DNA from: Photobacterium sp. JCM 19050
Lineage (GTDB): Bacteria > Pseudomonadota > Gammaproteobacteria > Enterobacterales > Vibrionaceae
DNA: 64,000 nt
NCBI GenBank assembly: GCA_001310455.1
Contig: BAXG01000024.1
Coordinates: 1 to 64,000 of the forward strand
Direction: 5' to 3'
Shown: positions 51,407-63,671 of the stretch, piece after piece
How the letters are laid out: every line of letters starts with the position of its first letter
Numbering within the stretch: position 1 is the stretch's first letter
The notes under the pieces: model-generated
The model's database searches: none
Told to the model about the DNA's origin: nothing
The model's input: only the letters and a program-made list of their open reading frames with translations
Translations under genes and position numbers: made by a program

Positions 51407-52819
51407 TCAAACGCCGTGAGGGCGCTTGGGAATGATCAGTGAATCCAACCCGTCTTTCGGTTCCTGGCTTCGAGGGGATGCGCGTTCAAAGGCAATCGCC
51501 AGCAGGCGGTCCGGATCGTGGCTGTCTTTCGGATAGCTTGCGATGCCGGTCAGGTAGCGCCAAGGCAGTGTAGCCTGCTCAATACGCATCGGGTGCCGTT
51601 CCAGTTGGCGGCGGAGCACTTCAAGCTTCAGGTCAGCTTCGCTTTGCCCTGCATTGTCAAACACCACTGCAAACTCGTCGCCGCCTACCCGGGAAACCTG
51701 CGCATCATTCGGCAAAATACAGCTGAGCTGTAGCCCGAACTGCTTCAATGCCGCATCCCCGGCCTGATGCCCCCACTGCTGGTTGATGGCGGAAAACTTC
51801 ACCAAGTCAAACACCACCACAGTGTAACAGTGTGGGTGGAAGCGCAGACCGTTCAGGTGTTCGATAAAGCCCCGGCGGCTTGTCAGGCCGGTGACCGGAT
51901 CGGTTTTGTTTGCCAGCTGAAGTGCGTTGTTGGACTTTTGCAGGTCAGATAATGCTTGCTGCCATTCATTGGTCCGGCGCTTCAACAGGCGGCGGACAAT
52001 AAGCAGGGCCGCCAGGGCAAGGCCAAGGCCAACTGCCAGCAGTACCGGATGCAAATCCTTCCACCATTTCAGGATTTCAGGGTGGTTATACCATTTGGAC
52101 GTGATCGTCATGACCTCGCCGTCTGAAATCTTCGAAAGCCCCCGGCTCACCTCACCAAGCAAGTTGTTATTGCCTTTGGCGACAGCAAAGTGAAGCGGGA
52201 AGCTGTAAAGGTAGCGAAGCGGGATAAACTGCCCCTCTTTCCCGGCTTTTGCCATCGCGTAGTTGGCGGTATTGAGATCATCGATAAAGAGTTTCACATC
52301 CCCGGCCATGGCGTGGGAAAGCAAGTCGCCAAAGCTGTTGTGCAGCGCCAGTTTGCTGCGGTCGGAGAATGAAGAGATAAACTCATGCTTCAGGCTGCCA
52401 AGACAGAGCCGATTTTTTCATGGCTTACCCCGTCTTCCGGCAGGCTTTTGTCTGCGAACAGGTAGACCTCATAGGGTTCGAATGGCAGCGCATGGGAAAA
52501 AGAGAGAAATTCTGCCCGGGCCGATGAGTAGCCAAGGCCACCATGGATATCCGCTTTGCCGGTTTTCACGGCTTCCAGCGATTCAGACCATGGCATCAGT
52601 TTGAACTCAACGTCGACGCCGTTTTTCTGGCCGTACAGACGCCAGAAGTCAATCATGATGCCTTGTGGTTGCCCTTTTGCATCAAGAAATGAAAACGGCT
52701 CCCAGGTGGAGGCACCCGTAATGACCAGTTTTTCAGGCTCTTTGGCGTGAGCATTGAAAATAAGCCCACAAAAAAGCAGCGAAAAAACAGAGAAGGAAAC
52801 GAATAATTCGACGCGGCAT
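51407..52819 (-). CDS. Membrane diguanylate cyclase with periplasmic solute-binding sensor domain, two apparent frameshifts
   Basis: Predicted c-di-GMP synthase that senses a small periplasmic ligand. A signal-like N-terminus leads to a family 3 solute-binding domain (KLVITGASTWEPFSFLDAKGQPQG, MPWSESLEAVKTGKADIHGG, LPFEPYEVYLFADKS). One membrane helix follows (LLAVGLGLALAALLIV), then a GGDEF domain with intact SRVGGDEFAVVF. The upstream inhibitory RxxD site is absent (PNDA instead), so product feedback is unlikely. A base is missing near 52390 and one appears extra near 52790; correction gives about 470 residues. The exact start is uncertain, with no good ribosome site. Confidence 0.83.
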
Positions 52820-52928
52820 GATTACCGAAAAGGAAATTGCGAGACTGTTCCCAATTATACTTAAAACGAACAGGGAAATGGACAAAAATGTTCGTAAAAA
52901 TTCATAAAACGTTCAAGAAAATCGAGGT

Positions 52929-53900
52929 TTAGAACAGTTCCACGTCGTCCTCTGGCTCCGCGCTGGTGACAAGGCCCTGTTCCACCATATCGCCGTAAAC
53001 CGAAATACAATTGCGTCCCTGTTTTTTGGCATGGTGAAGGGCAGTATCCGCGTGTCCAACAACCGTGACAGGATGATAGTCCTCTGTATTGATAGCCGTC
53101 ATTCCGATAGAGACGGTGACATCTTTTGCGGTACCGAAACACCGATCTTCGACGCTGGTGCGCAGCAGTTCTGCCTTTGCCCGGGCTTGCTCATAGGTAC
53201 ATGGCCCCATGAGTGCAAGAAATTCATCCCCGCCGTATCGGAACAGGGTTTCATCTTTCCCGAAGAGTTGTTTGAGCAGTGCCACAATCAGCAGGATGAC
53301 ATCATCTCCGTAAATGTGGCCAAGATCGTCATTGATGTGTTTGAAATTGTCGATGTCGATAATAAGCAGCCAGTGTTGTTTTTCCTTGCCTGTCGTAACC
53401 TCGGTCAATAATTCAGTCAGCCTGTTGTCGAGTACCTTTCGGTTATAAAGCCCGGTCAGGCTGTCTCGCTCACTGGCCGAGATAATCGAAATGAAGTTTT
53501 CATAGACCTTGCTGAGTCCGCTGATAAGGACGGTCTCTTCCTCCGGGATGCTCAGCCCAAGGCACATCACCCAGCCATAGAGCTTTTGTTTTATCAGAAT
53601 CGGAATAAGTACGGCGTCTTTCCCGGATAACTGGAAATACTGGTTGTCCATGCTGAACAAACTTTTGTTGAGGATCTTGTCCAGAGTCTCCAGCTCGTCA
53701 TCGGTAAATTGCTGGGCGTTTGAACTGGCTCTGATAAGGAAACGCTGTGAACCGGCTGATTCAACGTCAACGATGAAAGCCCTCTCCACCTGGGTGAGTT
53801 GCAATATGGTGGTGACAAGGCTTTGGTACATTGCATCCGATTCTGTGTGTGTGGTTATGTCTACGACAGAATGCAGGACTTCAATGCTGCTGACTTTCAT
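52929..53900 (-). CDS. GAF-like/GGDEF diguanylate cyclase, cytoplasmic
   Basis: A 323-residue protein with no membrane segment. Residues about 1-150 look like a GAF-type sensor (LHSVVDITTHTESDAMYQSLV, IPILIKQKLYGWVMCLG), followed by the GGDEF domain (DSLTGLYNRKVLDNRL, IIDIDNFKHINDDLGH, FRYGGDEFLALMG, GMTAINTEDYHPVTVVGHADTALHHAKKQGRN in parts). The GGDEF active site is intact and the RxxD inhibitory site is not recognisable. The ATG at 53900 has GAGGAG at eight to nine bases. It neighbours another cyclase gene on the same strand, but the two are separated by about 100 AT-rich bases. Confidence 0.9.
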   Translation of the reverse strand: MKVSSIEVLHSVVDITTHTESDAMYQSLVTTILQLTQVERAFIVDVESAGSQRFLIRASSNAQQFTDDELETLDKILNKSLFSMDNQYFQLSGKDAVLIPILIKQKLYGWVMCLGLSIPEEETVLISGLSKVYENFISIISASERDSLTGLYNRKVLDNRLTELLTEVTTGKEKQHWLLIIDIDNFKHINDDLGHIYGDDVILLIVALLKQLFGKDETLFRYGGDEFLALMGPCTYEQARAKAELLRTSVEDRCFGTAKDVTVSIGMTAINTEDYHPVTVVGHADTALHHAKKQGRNCISVYGDMVEQGLVTSAEPEDDVELF

Positions 53901-53965
53901 TCGCACGTCTCCTCGATATTCTACTTTTTGAGTATAGATCTATGTTTTGAGACGCAGTGAGAAAT

Positions 53966-54657
53966 CTAACTAATTAGATAGTGTTGCATGATCTCCGGCG
54001 GATCTTTGAGAATGTTGACACTTCCGGAAAGCGCTATTTTCCCGCCCTCCACAAACAGGAATCTGTCTGCGATTGCCAGCGCATCATCCGGTGAGTGTGT
54101 CACCATAAGTACCGTGGTTTGCCTTTCATCCGCAAGCGCCTTAACCAGCCCGAGCATGTCTTTACGAAGGCCGGGTCGAGGGCTGAGAAAGGCTCGTCGA
54201 GTAGCAAAAGCGGGCGCTCCCGCACCAGGCTGCGAGCCAGAGCAACCCGCTGGCGCTGACCACCTGATAGCTGCCCCGGCAGGCGGTCAAGGTAGCCTTC
54301 CAAGCCAACCCGGCTGGCTGCCGCAGTGATAGCGGTTTTCTGCGCGGGAGAAAGGGAAAGATCCGGGGCAATGCCAAGGGCAATGTTGTCGGTAACGCTC
54401 AGGTGCGGGAAAAGATTGTGCTCCTGAAACAACATGGTGAGCGGGCGAAGGTGCGCCGGCTTGTCAGTGATGTCTTCGCTGTTTACCACAACTGAACCGG
54501 ATACGGCCGGTATCATTCCGGCCAGCAAGGAAAGCAGCGTACTTTTCCCTGCGCCGCTCGGGCCAAGCACTGCAATAATTTCCCCCTGACGGGCGTCAAA
54601 CTCAAACACCATCTCAGCCTGCTGGTAGCGGTAAGTCAGGTTGTGGACACTCAGCAT
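53966..54657 (-). CDS. thiQ: Thiamine ABC transporter ATP-binding protein ThiQ, one apparent frameshift
   Basis: Energises uptake of thiamine, thiamine phosphate and TPP with ThiB and ThiP. Walker A is LGPSGAGKSTLLSLL, the signature is QLSGGQRQRVALARSL and Walker B LLLLDEPFSALDP; MVTHSPDDALAIADR holds the switch His. A base is missing near 54165, just past the D-loop. Restoring it gives 230 residues (E. coli ThiQ 232). Its start overlaps the thiP stop by seven bases. Confidence 0.95.
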
Positions 54658-56254
54658 GCTGTTTTCCTCGTCATTATTCTTTCAATCAACCAGTACGTCC
54701 CTAGGCTCAGGAGCATCAGTAACAGGGCAACCGTTGAGCTGGCTCCCAGTTGGTAACTGCCCATCAATTGGTAAAGATAAAGGGGCAGGGTCCGGAAGTC
54801 CTGGCTGCCAAACAGGGCAATTGCCCCTAAATCACCGATAGAGAGCACCATGGTAAGGGCGATCCCCTGGGCGAGCGGTTTTCGTACCAGTGACCACTCG
54901 ACGACTTTCAACCGGTTGAGCCCCTTGATTCCCAGCGACGCGCAAAGCGGTGTGTACTGCTGTGCAACCTGAAAAAGTGGCTGGGACAAGATCTTAATCA
55001 GATAAGGGAGCGCCATCAGGGCGTTGACCAGCGCAACCAGCCAGAAAGCCATGCCGAATACATCGGCTACTGGCCTTAGCAGCAAAAACAGCCCGGTTGA
55101 AATAACAAGCCCCGGTGTGACCAGGATGATTGAGCCGATAAGCTCCATTCGGTCGGCGCGGCCTCCAAGCCCGTGGTAGCGCCAGAACCGGCTTGCCAGC
55201 AGCAGGGCGACAGCCAGCGTCATAGCCAGAAATGTCGCAGTAATGCTGACCTTCATTGAGGACAGAATGGCCTGCCATAGTTCACTTTCAGCGAGAACAG
55301 ACAAGCCGTGCGGGTTGAGCCCTCGGATAACCACAACCAGCAACGGCGGCAGGGTCAGAAGGGCAACAAGGGCAATCCATGTTGCATCCCAGCGTTTGGC
55401 GGCAGCGGAATCCAGTGCAGCCGGTAACGGCACTCCGGAGTTGTGTTTAAGGCTGCTTTCGGTCACCACCGGTTTGGCCCATTTCTGGATAACCAAAGCC
55501 AGCGTGCCGCAGAGAAACATCTGCCACACTGCCAGAATGGCACCGGTTTGCAGGTCAAAGTCAAAGCGCAGTGCCTGGTAGATGGCAAGCTCAATGGTCG
55601 TCGCACCCGGCCCGCCACCCAGCGCCATGACAGTTGCGAAACTGGTAAAGCAGAGCATAAATACCAACCCGGCAACGTGGGGCAGTTGTTGGCGCATATA
55701 CGGCCATTCAATCAGGCGGAAACGGTGCCAGCCGCGAATCCCGAGATGGTTGGCGAGCTGAACCTGCTCTGAAGGAATTTGCTCCAGGCTTTGCAGCAAA
55801 AGCCTGCCGAAAAAGGCAAGTTGAAAAAAATGTGAGCCAGTAATATTCCGCCAAGCCCGTATAAATTGAACGGCAGAGATACCCCGAAAAGAGACAACCC
55901 ATCTGCAATCAACCCCCGGTTACCGTAGATTGCAACCAGTCCCACGACGCCGACTAACACCGGTAAAACCAGGGTCATGGAAAACAGCCTCAGTAACAGG
56001 GAGCGGCCCGGAAACCGTCGCAGGTAAAGCGCATGGGCAACCGGTATCGCCAATCCGACACTGAACAACACAGAAAGCGTGGCTTGTTTGAAGGTGAAGG
56101 CGGTGACGTGCCTAAGGTAGCTGTCGTGCCAGAGATCGCCGGGATTCAGAGTGGGAGACTGCACCAGCAGAGCAAGTATGGAGCCGGCCACCAGGGCAAT
56201 GATCAGCCCGGCAGAAAGGATGCCGGGCCAGGTACGGGACGGGTTGAGGATCAC
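54651..56254 (-). CDS. thiP: Thiamine ABC transporter permease ThiP, one apparent frameshift
   Basis: Large two-module permease of the thiamine importer with about twelve membrane segments. Two binding-protein-dependent transport signatures are present: EWPYMRQQLPHVAGLVFML and EWSLVRKPLAQGIALTMVLSIGDLG, each coupling to ThiQ, and the FRTLPLYLYQLMGSY block is typical. A base is missing near 55803 (FNLPF followed by LLLQSLEQIPSEQ). Restoring it gives 534 residues (E. coli 536). It starts with GTG five bases after the thiB stop, indicating coupling. Confidence 0.94.
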
Positions 56255-56259
56255 TTAGC

Positions 56260-57255
56260 TTATTTCACCAGTGCTTGCTGCCATTCGCGAATCCAGTCGC
56301 GGCGGTCCTTTGCCACTTCTTCGGGGCTGAATTCCAGCGATTTGGCAGGCTTCGTCAGGGTACTGAAACCTTCCGGCAATGTGACTCCGGTAACCGGGTA
56401 CATCCACTGCGTGGTAGGCAGGATTTCCTGGAAGGAATCCGAAAGCATAAAGGTCAGGAATTTATCTGCCAGAGCCGGGTTATCCGTAGACTTCACTTTG
56501 GCAGCTACTTCTACCTGCATGTAGTGGCCTTCACTGAAATCGGCGGCAGCATACTTGCTGTCGTTTTCGGCAATCAGGTGATAAGCCGGGGAAGTGGTGT
56601 ACGAGAGCACCATATCTGCCTCGCCTTCAAGGAACATGCTGTAGGCTTCGGACCAGCCTTTGGTGACTGTCACGGTATGCTTGGCCAGTTTCTGCCAGGC
56701 ATCGGCTGCTTTGTCACCGTAGACCGCTTTCATCCACAGAAGCAGGCCCTGGCCCGGTGTAGATGTGCGGGGATCTTGGTAGATCACCTTGATGTCCTGG
56801 CGGTTTTCCACCAGATCCTTCAGGCTCTTTGGCGGGTTAGCCAGCGAGTCCTTGTTGTAAACAAAGGCAAAGTAGCCGTAATCGTAAGGGACAAATGTGG
56901 AATCGCTCCAGCCGCCCGGTACGGTTAATTTGCCTGTATCCACGCGGCTCTCCGCTAACAATCCGGTATTCTTGGCTTCTTCAATCAGGTTGTTGTCCAG
57001 CCCAAGGACCACATCAGCCTTGCTGTTTTTACCTTCCAGACGCAGACGATTGAGGATAGAGACGCCGTCCTCGAGAGCAACAAAGTCAATTTTGCAGCCA
57101 CCACATTCCGCTTCAAACGCTTTTTTGACTGCCGGCGCCGGCCCCCAGTCTGCAGCAAATGAATCGTAGGTATACACCTTCAGGGTGTTGTCAGCGGCAA
57201 AGGCTGAGCCCGAAACGATAGCCAGGGTTGTTAATAGGGTTGTTGTGGATTTCAC
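56260..57255 (-). CDS. thiB: Thiamine-binding periplasmic protein ThiB (TbpA)
   Basis: Periplasmic receptor of the thiamine importer. A signal peptide (LLTTLAIVSGSAFA) precedes TLKVYTYDSFAADWGPAPAVKKAFE. VVLGLDNNLIEEA, FVPYDYGYFAFVYN, DPRTSTPGQGLLLWM and WSEAYSMFLEGEADMVLSYTTSPAYH correspond to ligand-site loops in TbpA. It is 331 residues. The start is GTG, supported by AAGGAG six bases upstream. A TPP riboswitch lies in the leader and so controls all three genes. Confidence 0.95.
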   Translation of the reverse strand: MKSTTTLLTTLAIVSGSAFAADNTLKVYTYDSFAADWGPAPAVKKAFEAECGGCKIDFVALEDGVSILNRLRLEGKNSKADVVLGLDNNLIEEAKNTGLLAESRVDTGKLTVPGGWSDSTFVPYDYGYFAFVYNKDSLANPPKSLKDLVENRQDIKVIYQDPRTSTPGQGLLLWMKAVYGDKAADAWQKLAKHTVTVTKGWSEAYSMFLEGEADMVLSYTTSPAYHLIAENDSKYAAADFSEGHYMQVEVAAKVKSTDNPALADKFLTFMLSDSFQEILPTTQWMYPVTGVTLPEGFSTLTKPAKSLEFSPEEVAKDRRDWIREWQQALVK

Positions 57256-57364
57256 TCTGCGCTCCTTACGTCATGACTTACCAAACGGAATATTACTCCG
57301 GGTGGTCTGTCAGTATAGGTGCGGCACAGGGGTTGAGAAGGCGGGGAGAGTGGGCTTACCGCTT

Positions 57365-57447
57365 CTGCTCTCAATTCCTACGCCAGCATTACCTGGTTCA
57401 GGTTCAATGGGTTTCTCTCAGCCGCTCAGTAATGACGGCACCCCATG
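57365..57447 (-). ncRNA. TPP riboswitch (THI element) upstream of thiBPQ
   Basis: On the minus strand the leader holds the conserved THI-box elements in order: GGGGTGC at the 5' arm, GCTGAGA with ACCC, GAACCTGA, and GGTAATGCTGGCGTAGG towards the 3' end. These form the pyrimidine and pyrophosphate sensor helices of the TPP aptamer. It lies about 110 bases before the thiB start. Binding of TPP would be expected to shut off the importer, either at translation or transcription; no strong terminator is visible between aptamer and start, so I lean towards translational control. Confidence 0.93.
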
Positions 57448-57529
57448 AGAACATCAGCGATTCTAAAAGGTTCAGATACGGTGAACCAGTCTTTTATAGC
57501 CAAAATTCGACAAGTGAGAGCTGGGCATA

Positions 57530-58335
57530 TCAGGCTTTGTTGAGAGCCCAGTCGTACTCGTATTCAATTTTTCCGTCGAAAGCATTCAGATCGTCGGACT
57601 GACGGTAGCGATTGATATGTTCGATAACGCCTTTTTTATTGCCGCCAAAATCATCTGCAAACCATTCATAAATCGAAGAAAGCTGGAGTTTTTCGCCTTT
57701 CAGGGTTGCACCCTTTTGACTGTTTACAAACTGGGTTGCAGCCTGCTCTAGCAAGCTTTCTGTGTTGTCGGCGGTAAACGCGTCAGGTTGAAGGTTTGGG
57801 CAACCGAGGCTGGCACAATTCACCGCATAGTGGGTGCGGGGGTCATTCCAGATTGGGCGTAAAATCCGGTGCTCGATATCATTCAGGGTGAGGTTTTGTC
57901 CGGCGATAGTAATGACCTTATCTCCCCACGGCCCGAAACTGAAAAGGCCTCCCAGCTTAGTGATGGATTTCACTGGGTAATTATCCAAGATGAGATCGAC
58001 AGTAATCGCGTTGTAGATATTTACCCAATACGCATACTGCTCTGCTTTGGAATAACTGCGCGGGTCAACATCCGCCAATCCCCGGATATAGTTCTTCAGG
58101 TTTTTTGGTCAGCTGGAGTAACCGCCTGATAGTCAAACAGTGTGTTTTCACCTTTTGTTACCAGGTAAGCATCCAGCAACGCTTGCCAGGGTTGGTGGGA
58201 AAGCGTTTGTATTGATGCGGGGTTTGCTTTGTCCCAAAACGGCCAAAGCTCGGATTTTGGCGCAGCAAATGCGCTGCCTGTTAGAATGGAGAAAGTTAGC
58301 AGTGCGCCGAACAATTTCTTGAGCAATAAGGTCAT
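57530..58335 (-). CDS. DUF547-family exported protein, one apparent frameshift
   Basis: Function unknown. A signal peptide (LLKKLFGALLTFSILTGSAFA) leads to a short linker and the DUF547 domain, with AEQYAYWVNIYNAITVDLILDNYP, the LNDIEHRILRP block, HYAVNCASLGCPNLQPDAF and IYEWFADDFGG. The Cys pair (NCASLGCP) is conserved in the family. One A is missing near 58106 in an A-run. Restoring it gives 268 residues, ending in IEYEYDWALNKA. It lies between the thi operon and leuD on the same strand but with terminator sequence upstream, so it is probably monocistronic. Confidence 0.88.
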
Positions 58336-58402
58336 TTTGGGTTTCTCATCTGTTGTTGTTGGATTAAAAGACCGCCCTGCGTTTGATTATATTTCATCAA
58401 AG

Positions 58403-58428
58403 AAAAACCGGCGTTTAAGCCGGTTTTA
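58403..58428 (-). terminator. Terminator of the leuABCD operon
   Basis: Stem AAAACCGGC / GCCGGTTTT with a six-base loop; on the minus strand TTTTTCTTTG follows. It lies 34 bases after the leuD stop codon. Confidence 0.85.
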
Positions 58429-58461
58429 GTCTTTTTTAGCTGATTTTTATGTTTCGTAGGC

Positions 58462-59064
58462 TCAGCGCAAAAATGCCGGAATCTTGCTTTCGTACTCAGC
58501 AATTTTCTCTTCGTGCTGAAGCGTCAGGCCGATATTGTCGAGGCCGTTCAACAAGCAATGGCGGCGAAATGCATGGATTTCGAATGAGTATGAATTGCCA
58601 CCGGCAGAGACTGTCTGGGCTTCCAGATCCAACGTGATTTCTGCCCCTTCGTTTTGCTCAACAAAGGTAAACAGAGCATCAACTTCAGTATCGGTCAGAC
58701 GTACCGGCACCATCCCGTTGTTAATGGTATTGCCATAGAAAATGTCAGCAAAGCTCGGTGCGATGATGACTTTAAAGCCGTAATCATCCAGAGCCCACGG
58801 GGCATGTTCACGGGATGAGCCGCAGCCAAAGTTCTCGCGGGCCAGCAGTACACTGGCTCCCTTGTAGCGCGGCGCGTTCAGCACAAAATCCGGGTTTGGC
58901 TGCTCACCGGCATCGTCCAGGAAACGCCAGTCGTGGAACAGGTGCTTACCGAATCCGGTGCGGGTGACTTTCTGCAAAAACTGCTTCGGGATGATCGCAT
59001 CGGTATCCACATTCGCAGCATCCAGTGGGGCCACAAGGCCGGTGTGTTGTTTGATTCCTGCCAT
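58462..59064 (-). CDS. leuD: 3-isopropylmalate dehydratase small subunit LeuD
   Basis: With LeuC converts 2-isopropylmalate to 3-isopropylmalate in leucine synthesis. It is 200 residues (E. coli 201), with [30 protein letters not shown] at the start and the swivel-domain motif [17 protein letters not shown] chose the ATG at 59064, which has GGGAGG six bases upstream; an upstream in-frame start would overlap leuC. It follows leuC by ten bases. Confidence 0.97.
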   Translation of the reverse strand: MAGIKQHTGLVAPLDAANVDTDAIIPKQFLQKVTRTGFGKHLFHDWRFLDDAGEQPNPDFVLNAPRYKGASVLLARENFGCGSSREHAPWALDDYGFKVIIAPSFADIFYGNTINNGMVPVRLTDTEVDALFTFVEQNEGAEITLDLEAQTVSAGGNSYSFEIHAFRRHCLLNGLDNIGLTLQHEEKIAEYESKIPAFLR

Positions 59065-59074
59065 GTTTCCTCCC

Positions 59075-60484
59075 TTACAGTTCGCTGACATCAGTAAAGT
59101 GACCGGCAATCGCAGCTGCCGCTGCCATTGCTGGGCTTACAAGGTGGGTACGGCCGTCACGGCCCTGACGCCCTTCAAAGTTACGGTTGCTGGTGGATGC
59201 GCAACGTTCTTTCGGACCAAGGCGGTCGTTGTTCATAGCAAGGCACATTGAACAGCCCGGCAGACGCCATTCAAACCCGGCTTCCAAAAGAACCTTGTCG
59301 AGCCCTTCCGCTTCGGCTTGCGCTTTCACTTGCTCTGAACCCGGCACAACCATCGCATGGACGCTTGCCGCTACTTTCCGGCCCGTTGCCACTTCCGCGG
59401 CAGCACGGATATCTTCGATACGGGAGTTGGTGCAAGAGCCGATAAAGACCTTATCGACTTTGATATCAGTCCACTGCTGCCCGGCTTCCAGCCCCATGTA
59501 TTTGAGGGCGCGCTCGGCAGAATGGCGCTCAATTGGGTCACTGAAACTTTCCGGGGACGGAATCTGCTGGTCAATACCGATAACCTGACCCGGATTGGTT
59601 CCCCAGGTAACCTGTGGGCGAATGTCTTTTGCATCCAGGGTGACAACGGAATCGAACTCTGCGCCGTCGTCGGTTTTGAGTGTGTTCCAATATTCTACGG
59701 CGGCATCCCAGTCTGCGCCGGTCGGGGCAAACTTGCGGCCTTTGATGTATTCGTAGGTGGTATCATCCGGGGCAATCAACCCGGCCTTGGCACCCAGTTC
59801 AATGGCCATGTTGCACACTGTCATCCGGCCTTCCATGGTGAGGTCCCGAATAGCCTCGCCGCAGAATTCCACCACATGTCCGGTACCGCCGGCAGCCGTG
59901 GTTTTGCCGATGATGGCCAGCACAATGTCCTTGGCGGTCACGCCCGGGTTCACCTTGCCGCGAACCTCAATTTTCATGGTCTTGGCGCGGGATTGCTTGA
60001 GGGTCTGGGTTGCCAGAACATGCTCGACCTCAGACGTGCCGATACCAAAAGCCAGCGCACCGAAAGCGCCGTGGGTGGCAGTGTGTGAGTCACCACAAAC
60101 AATGGTCATGCCCGGGAGGGTCAGGCCAAGCTCCGGCCCCATCACATGTACAATGCCTTGGTATTTGTGATTGAGGTCATACAGTGAAACACCAAATTCT
60201 TCACAGTTCACGGCCAGCGTTTCCATCTGGATGCGGGCCATTTCACCGGAAGCCTTGATGTCTTTGGTTTCGGTAGAAACGTTGTGATCCATGGTGGCGA
60301 AAGTTTTACTCACCTGGCGCACAGGACGGTTGTGTGCGCGCAGGCCGTCAAATGCCTGAGGCGAGGTCACTTCATGGACAAGGTGGTGGTTGATGTAAAG
60401 CAGCGGGGTTTCCCCCGGTGCTTCTACGACTACATGGGCGTCATAAACCTTTTCGTATAATGTTTTTGCTTTTTGCGTCGACAT
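59075..60484 (-). CDS. leuC: 3-isopropylmalate dehydratase large subunit LeuC
   Basis: Aconitase-type Fe-S subunit of isopropylmalate isomerase. The 4Fe-4S ligands are the Cys of FIGSCTNSR and the two of [13 protein letters not shown]. Other landmarks are [17 protein letters not shown] and [34 protein letters not shown] in parts. It is 469 residues and ends ITGH-type [12 protein letters not shown]. The frame is intact. Confidence 0.97.
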   Translation of the reverse strand: MSTQKAKTLYEKVYDAHVVVEAPGETPLLYINHHLVHEVTSPQAFDGLRAHNRPVRQVSKTFATMDHNVSTETKDIKASGEMARIQMETLAVNCEEFGVSLYDLNHKYQGIVHVMGPELGLTLPGMTIVCGDSHTATHGAFGALAFGIGTSEVEHVLATQTLKQSRAKTMKIEVRGKVNPGVTAKDIVLAIIGKTTAAGGTGHVVEFCGEAIRDLTMEGRMTVCNMAIELGAKAGLIAPDDTTYEYIKGRKFAPTGADWDAAVEYWNTLKTDDGAEFDSVVTLDAKDIRPQVTWGTNPGQVIGIDQQIPSPESFSDPIERHSAERALKYMGLEAGQQWTDIKVDKVFIGSCTNSRIEDIRAAAEVATGRKVAASVHAMVVPGSEQVKAQAEAEGLDKVLLEAGFEWRLPGCSMCLAMNNDRLGPKERCASTSNRNFEGRQGRDGRTHLVSPAMAAAAAIAGHFTDVSEL

Positions 60485-60520
60485 TGCTTTTCTTCCTGAA
60501 AGTGTTTTCGTCCCTGGGGA

Positions 60521-63169
<2,649 letters not shown>

Positions 63170-63218
63170 CGTGTTTTCCTCGCTTCCCTTGTCCAGCACA
63201 TTTGCGCGGAATACATAA

Positions 63219-63252
63219 CAAAAAACCCGCGCATTTGCGCGGGTTTTTTAAA
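63219..63252 (-). terminator. leu operon attenuator terminator
   Basis: Perfect nine-base stem AACCCGCGC / GCGCGGGTT with loop ATTT and six T residues on the minus strand, between leuL and leuA. The sequence CGCGCGGGT at the end of leuL (63282-63290) can pair with the 5' arm of this stem instead, giving an antiterminator. Confidence 0.9.
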
Positions 63253-63280
63253 TTCTTGTGTTTATTCGTTTGTCCACAAG

Positions 63281-63346
63281 CTACCCGCGCGATGATTTCA
63301 CGAGAAGTAGTAGACCAAGCAGATCGAAACGGATAAACGGATTCAT
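63281..63346 (-). CDS. leuL: leu operon leader peptide LeuL
   Basis: A 21-residue peptide containing six Leu in seven residues (LLGLLLL), encoded by CTG, CTT, CTA, CTA, CTT and CTC. It is followed by an attenuator. When charged leucyl-tRNA is scarce a ribosome stalled here would leave CGCGCGGGT free to form the antiterminator, allowing leuABCD expression; with enough leucine the ribosome reaches the stop codon and covers it. AGGAAAG precedes the ATG. The arrangement is the classical amino-acid attenuator of enteric and Vibrio leu operons. Confidence 0.93.
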   Translation of the reverse strand: MNPFIRFDLLGLLLLVKSSRG

Positions 63347-63376
63347 TGTGTTACTTTCCTCTAACAACTGCACATT

Positions 63377-63405
63377 GAATAACCCATACACTGTCCGGTC
63401 GTCAA
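63377..63405 (-). promoter_or_regulatory. leuLABCD promoter
   Basis: On the minus strand TTGACG (63400-63405) and TTATTC (63377-63382) are separated by 17 bases, a good sigma-70 promoter. Transcription would begin about 20-25 bases before the leuL start codon. Confidence 0.7.
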
Positions 63406-63671
63406 GGCGTGAGTGGCGGTGGATGCGATGTAAAACGCACATTCTCAATTATTTGTGTTTGTGTTACACCTCATGGGTAGATGATTAGTCTGCGTGAGAG
63501 CTCTGAATTCGAATCGGTGTCTTTCAGGGCGCGACTTTGCGACATTTCGTATTGAATTCTGTTTCCATGCGCTTTTTTTCGTAACCTGTCATCAAGCTGT
63601 CGGTAAAGCGTCACCGCTCTGTCATTAACCGTGCCTAGTCTTACTCTTGATAACTATTAGGAGTGTAGGTA

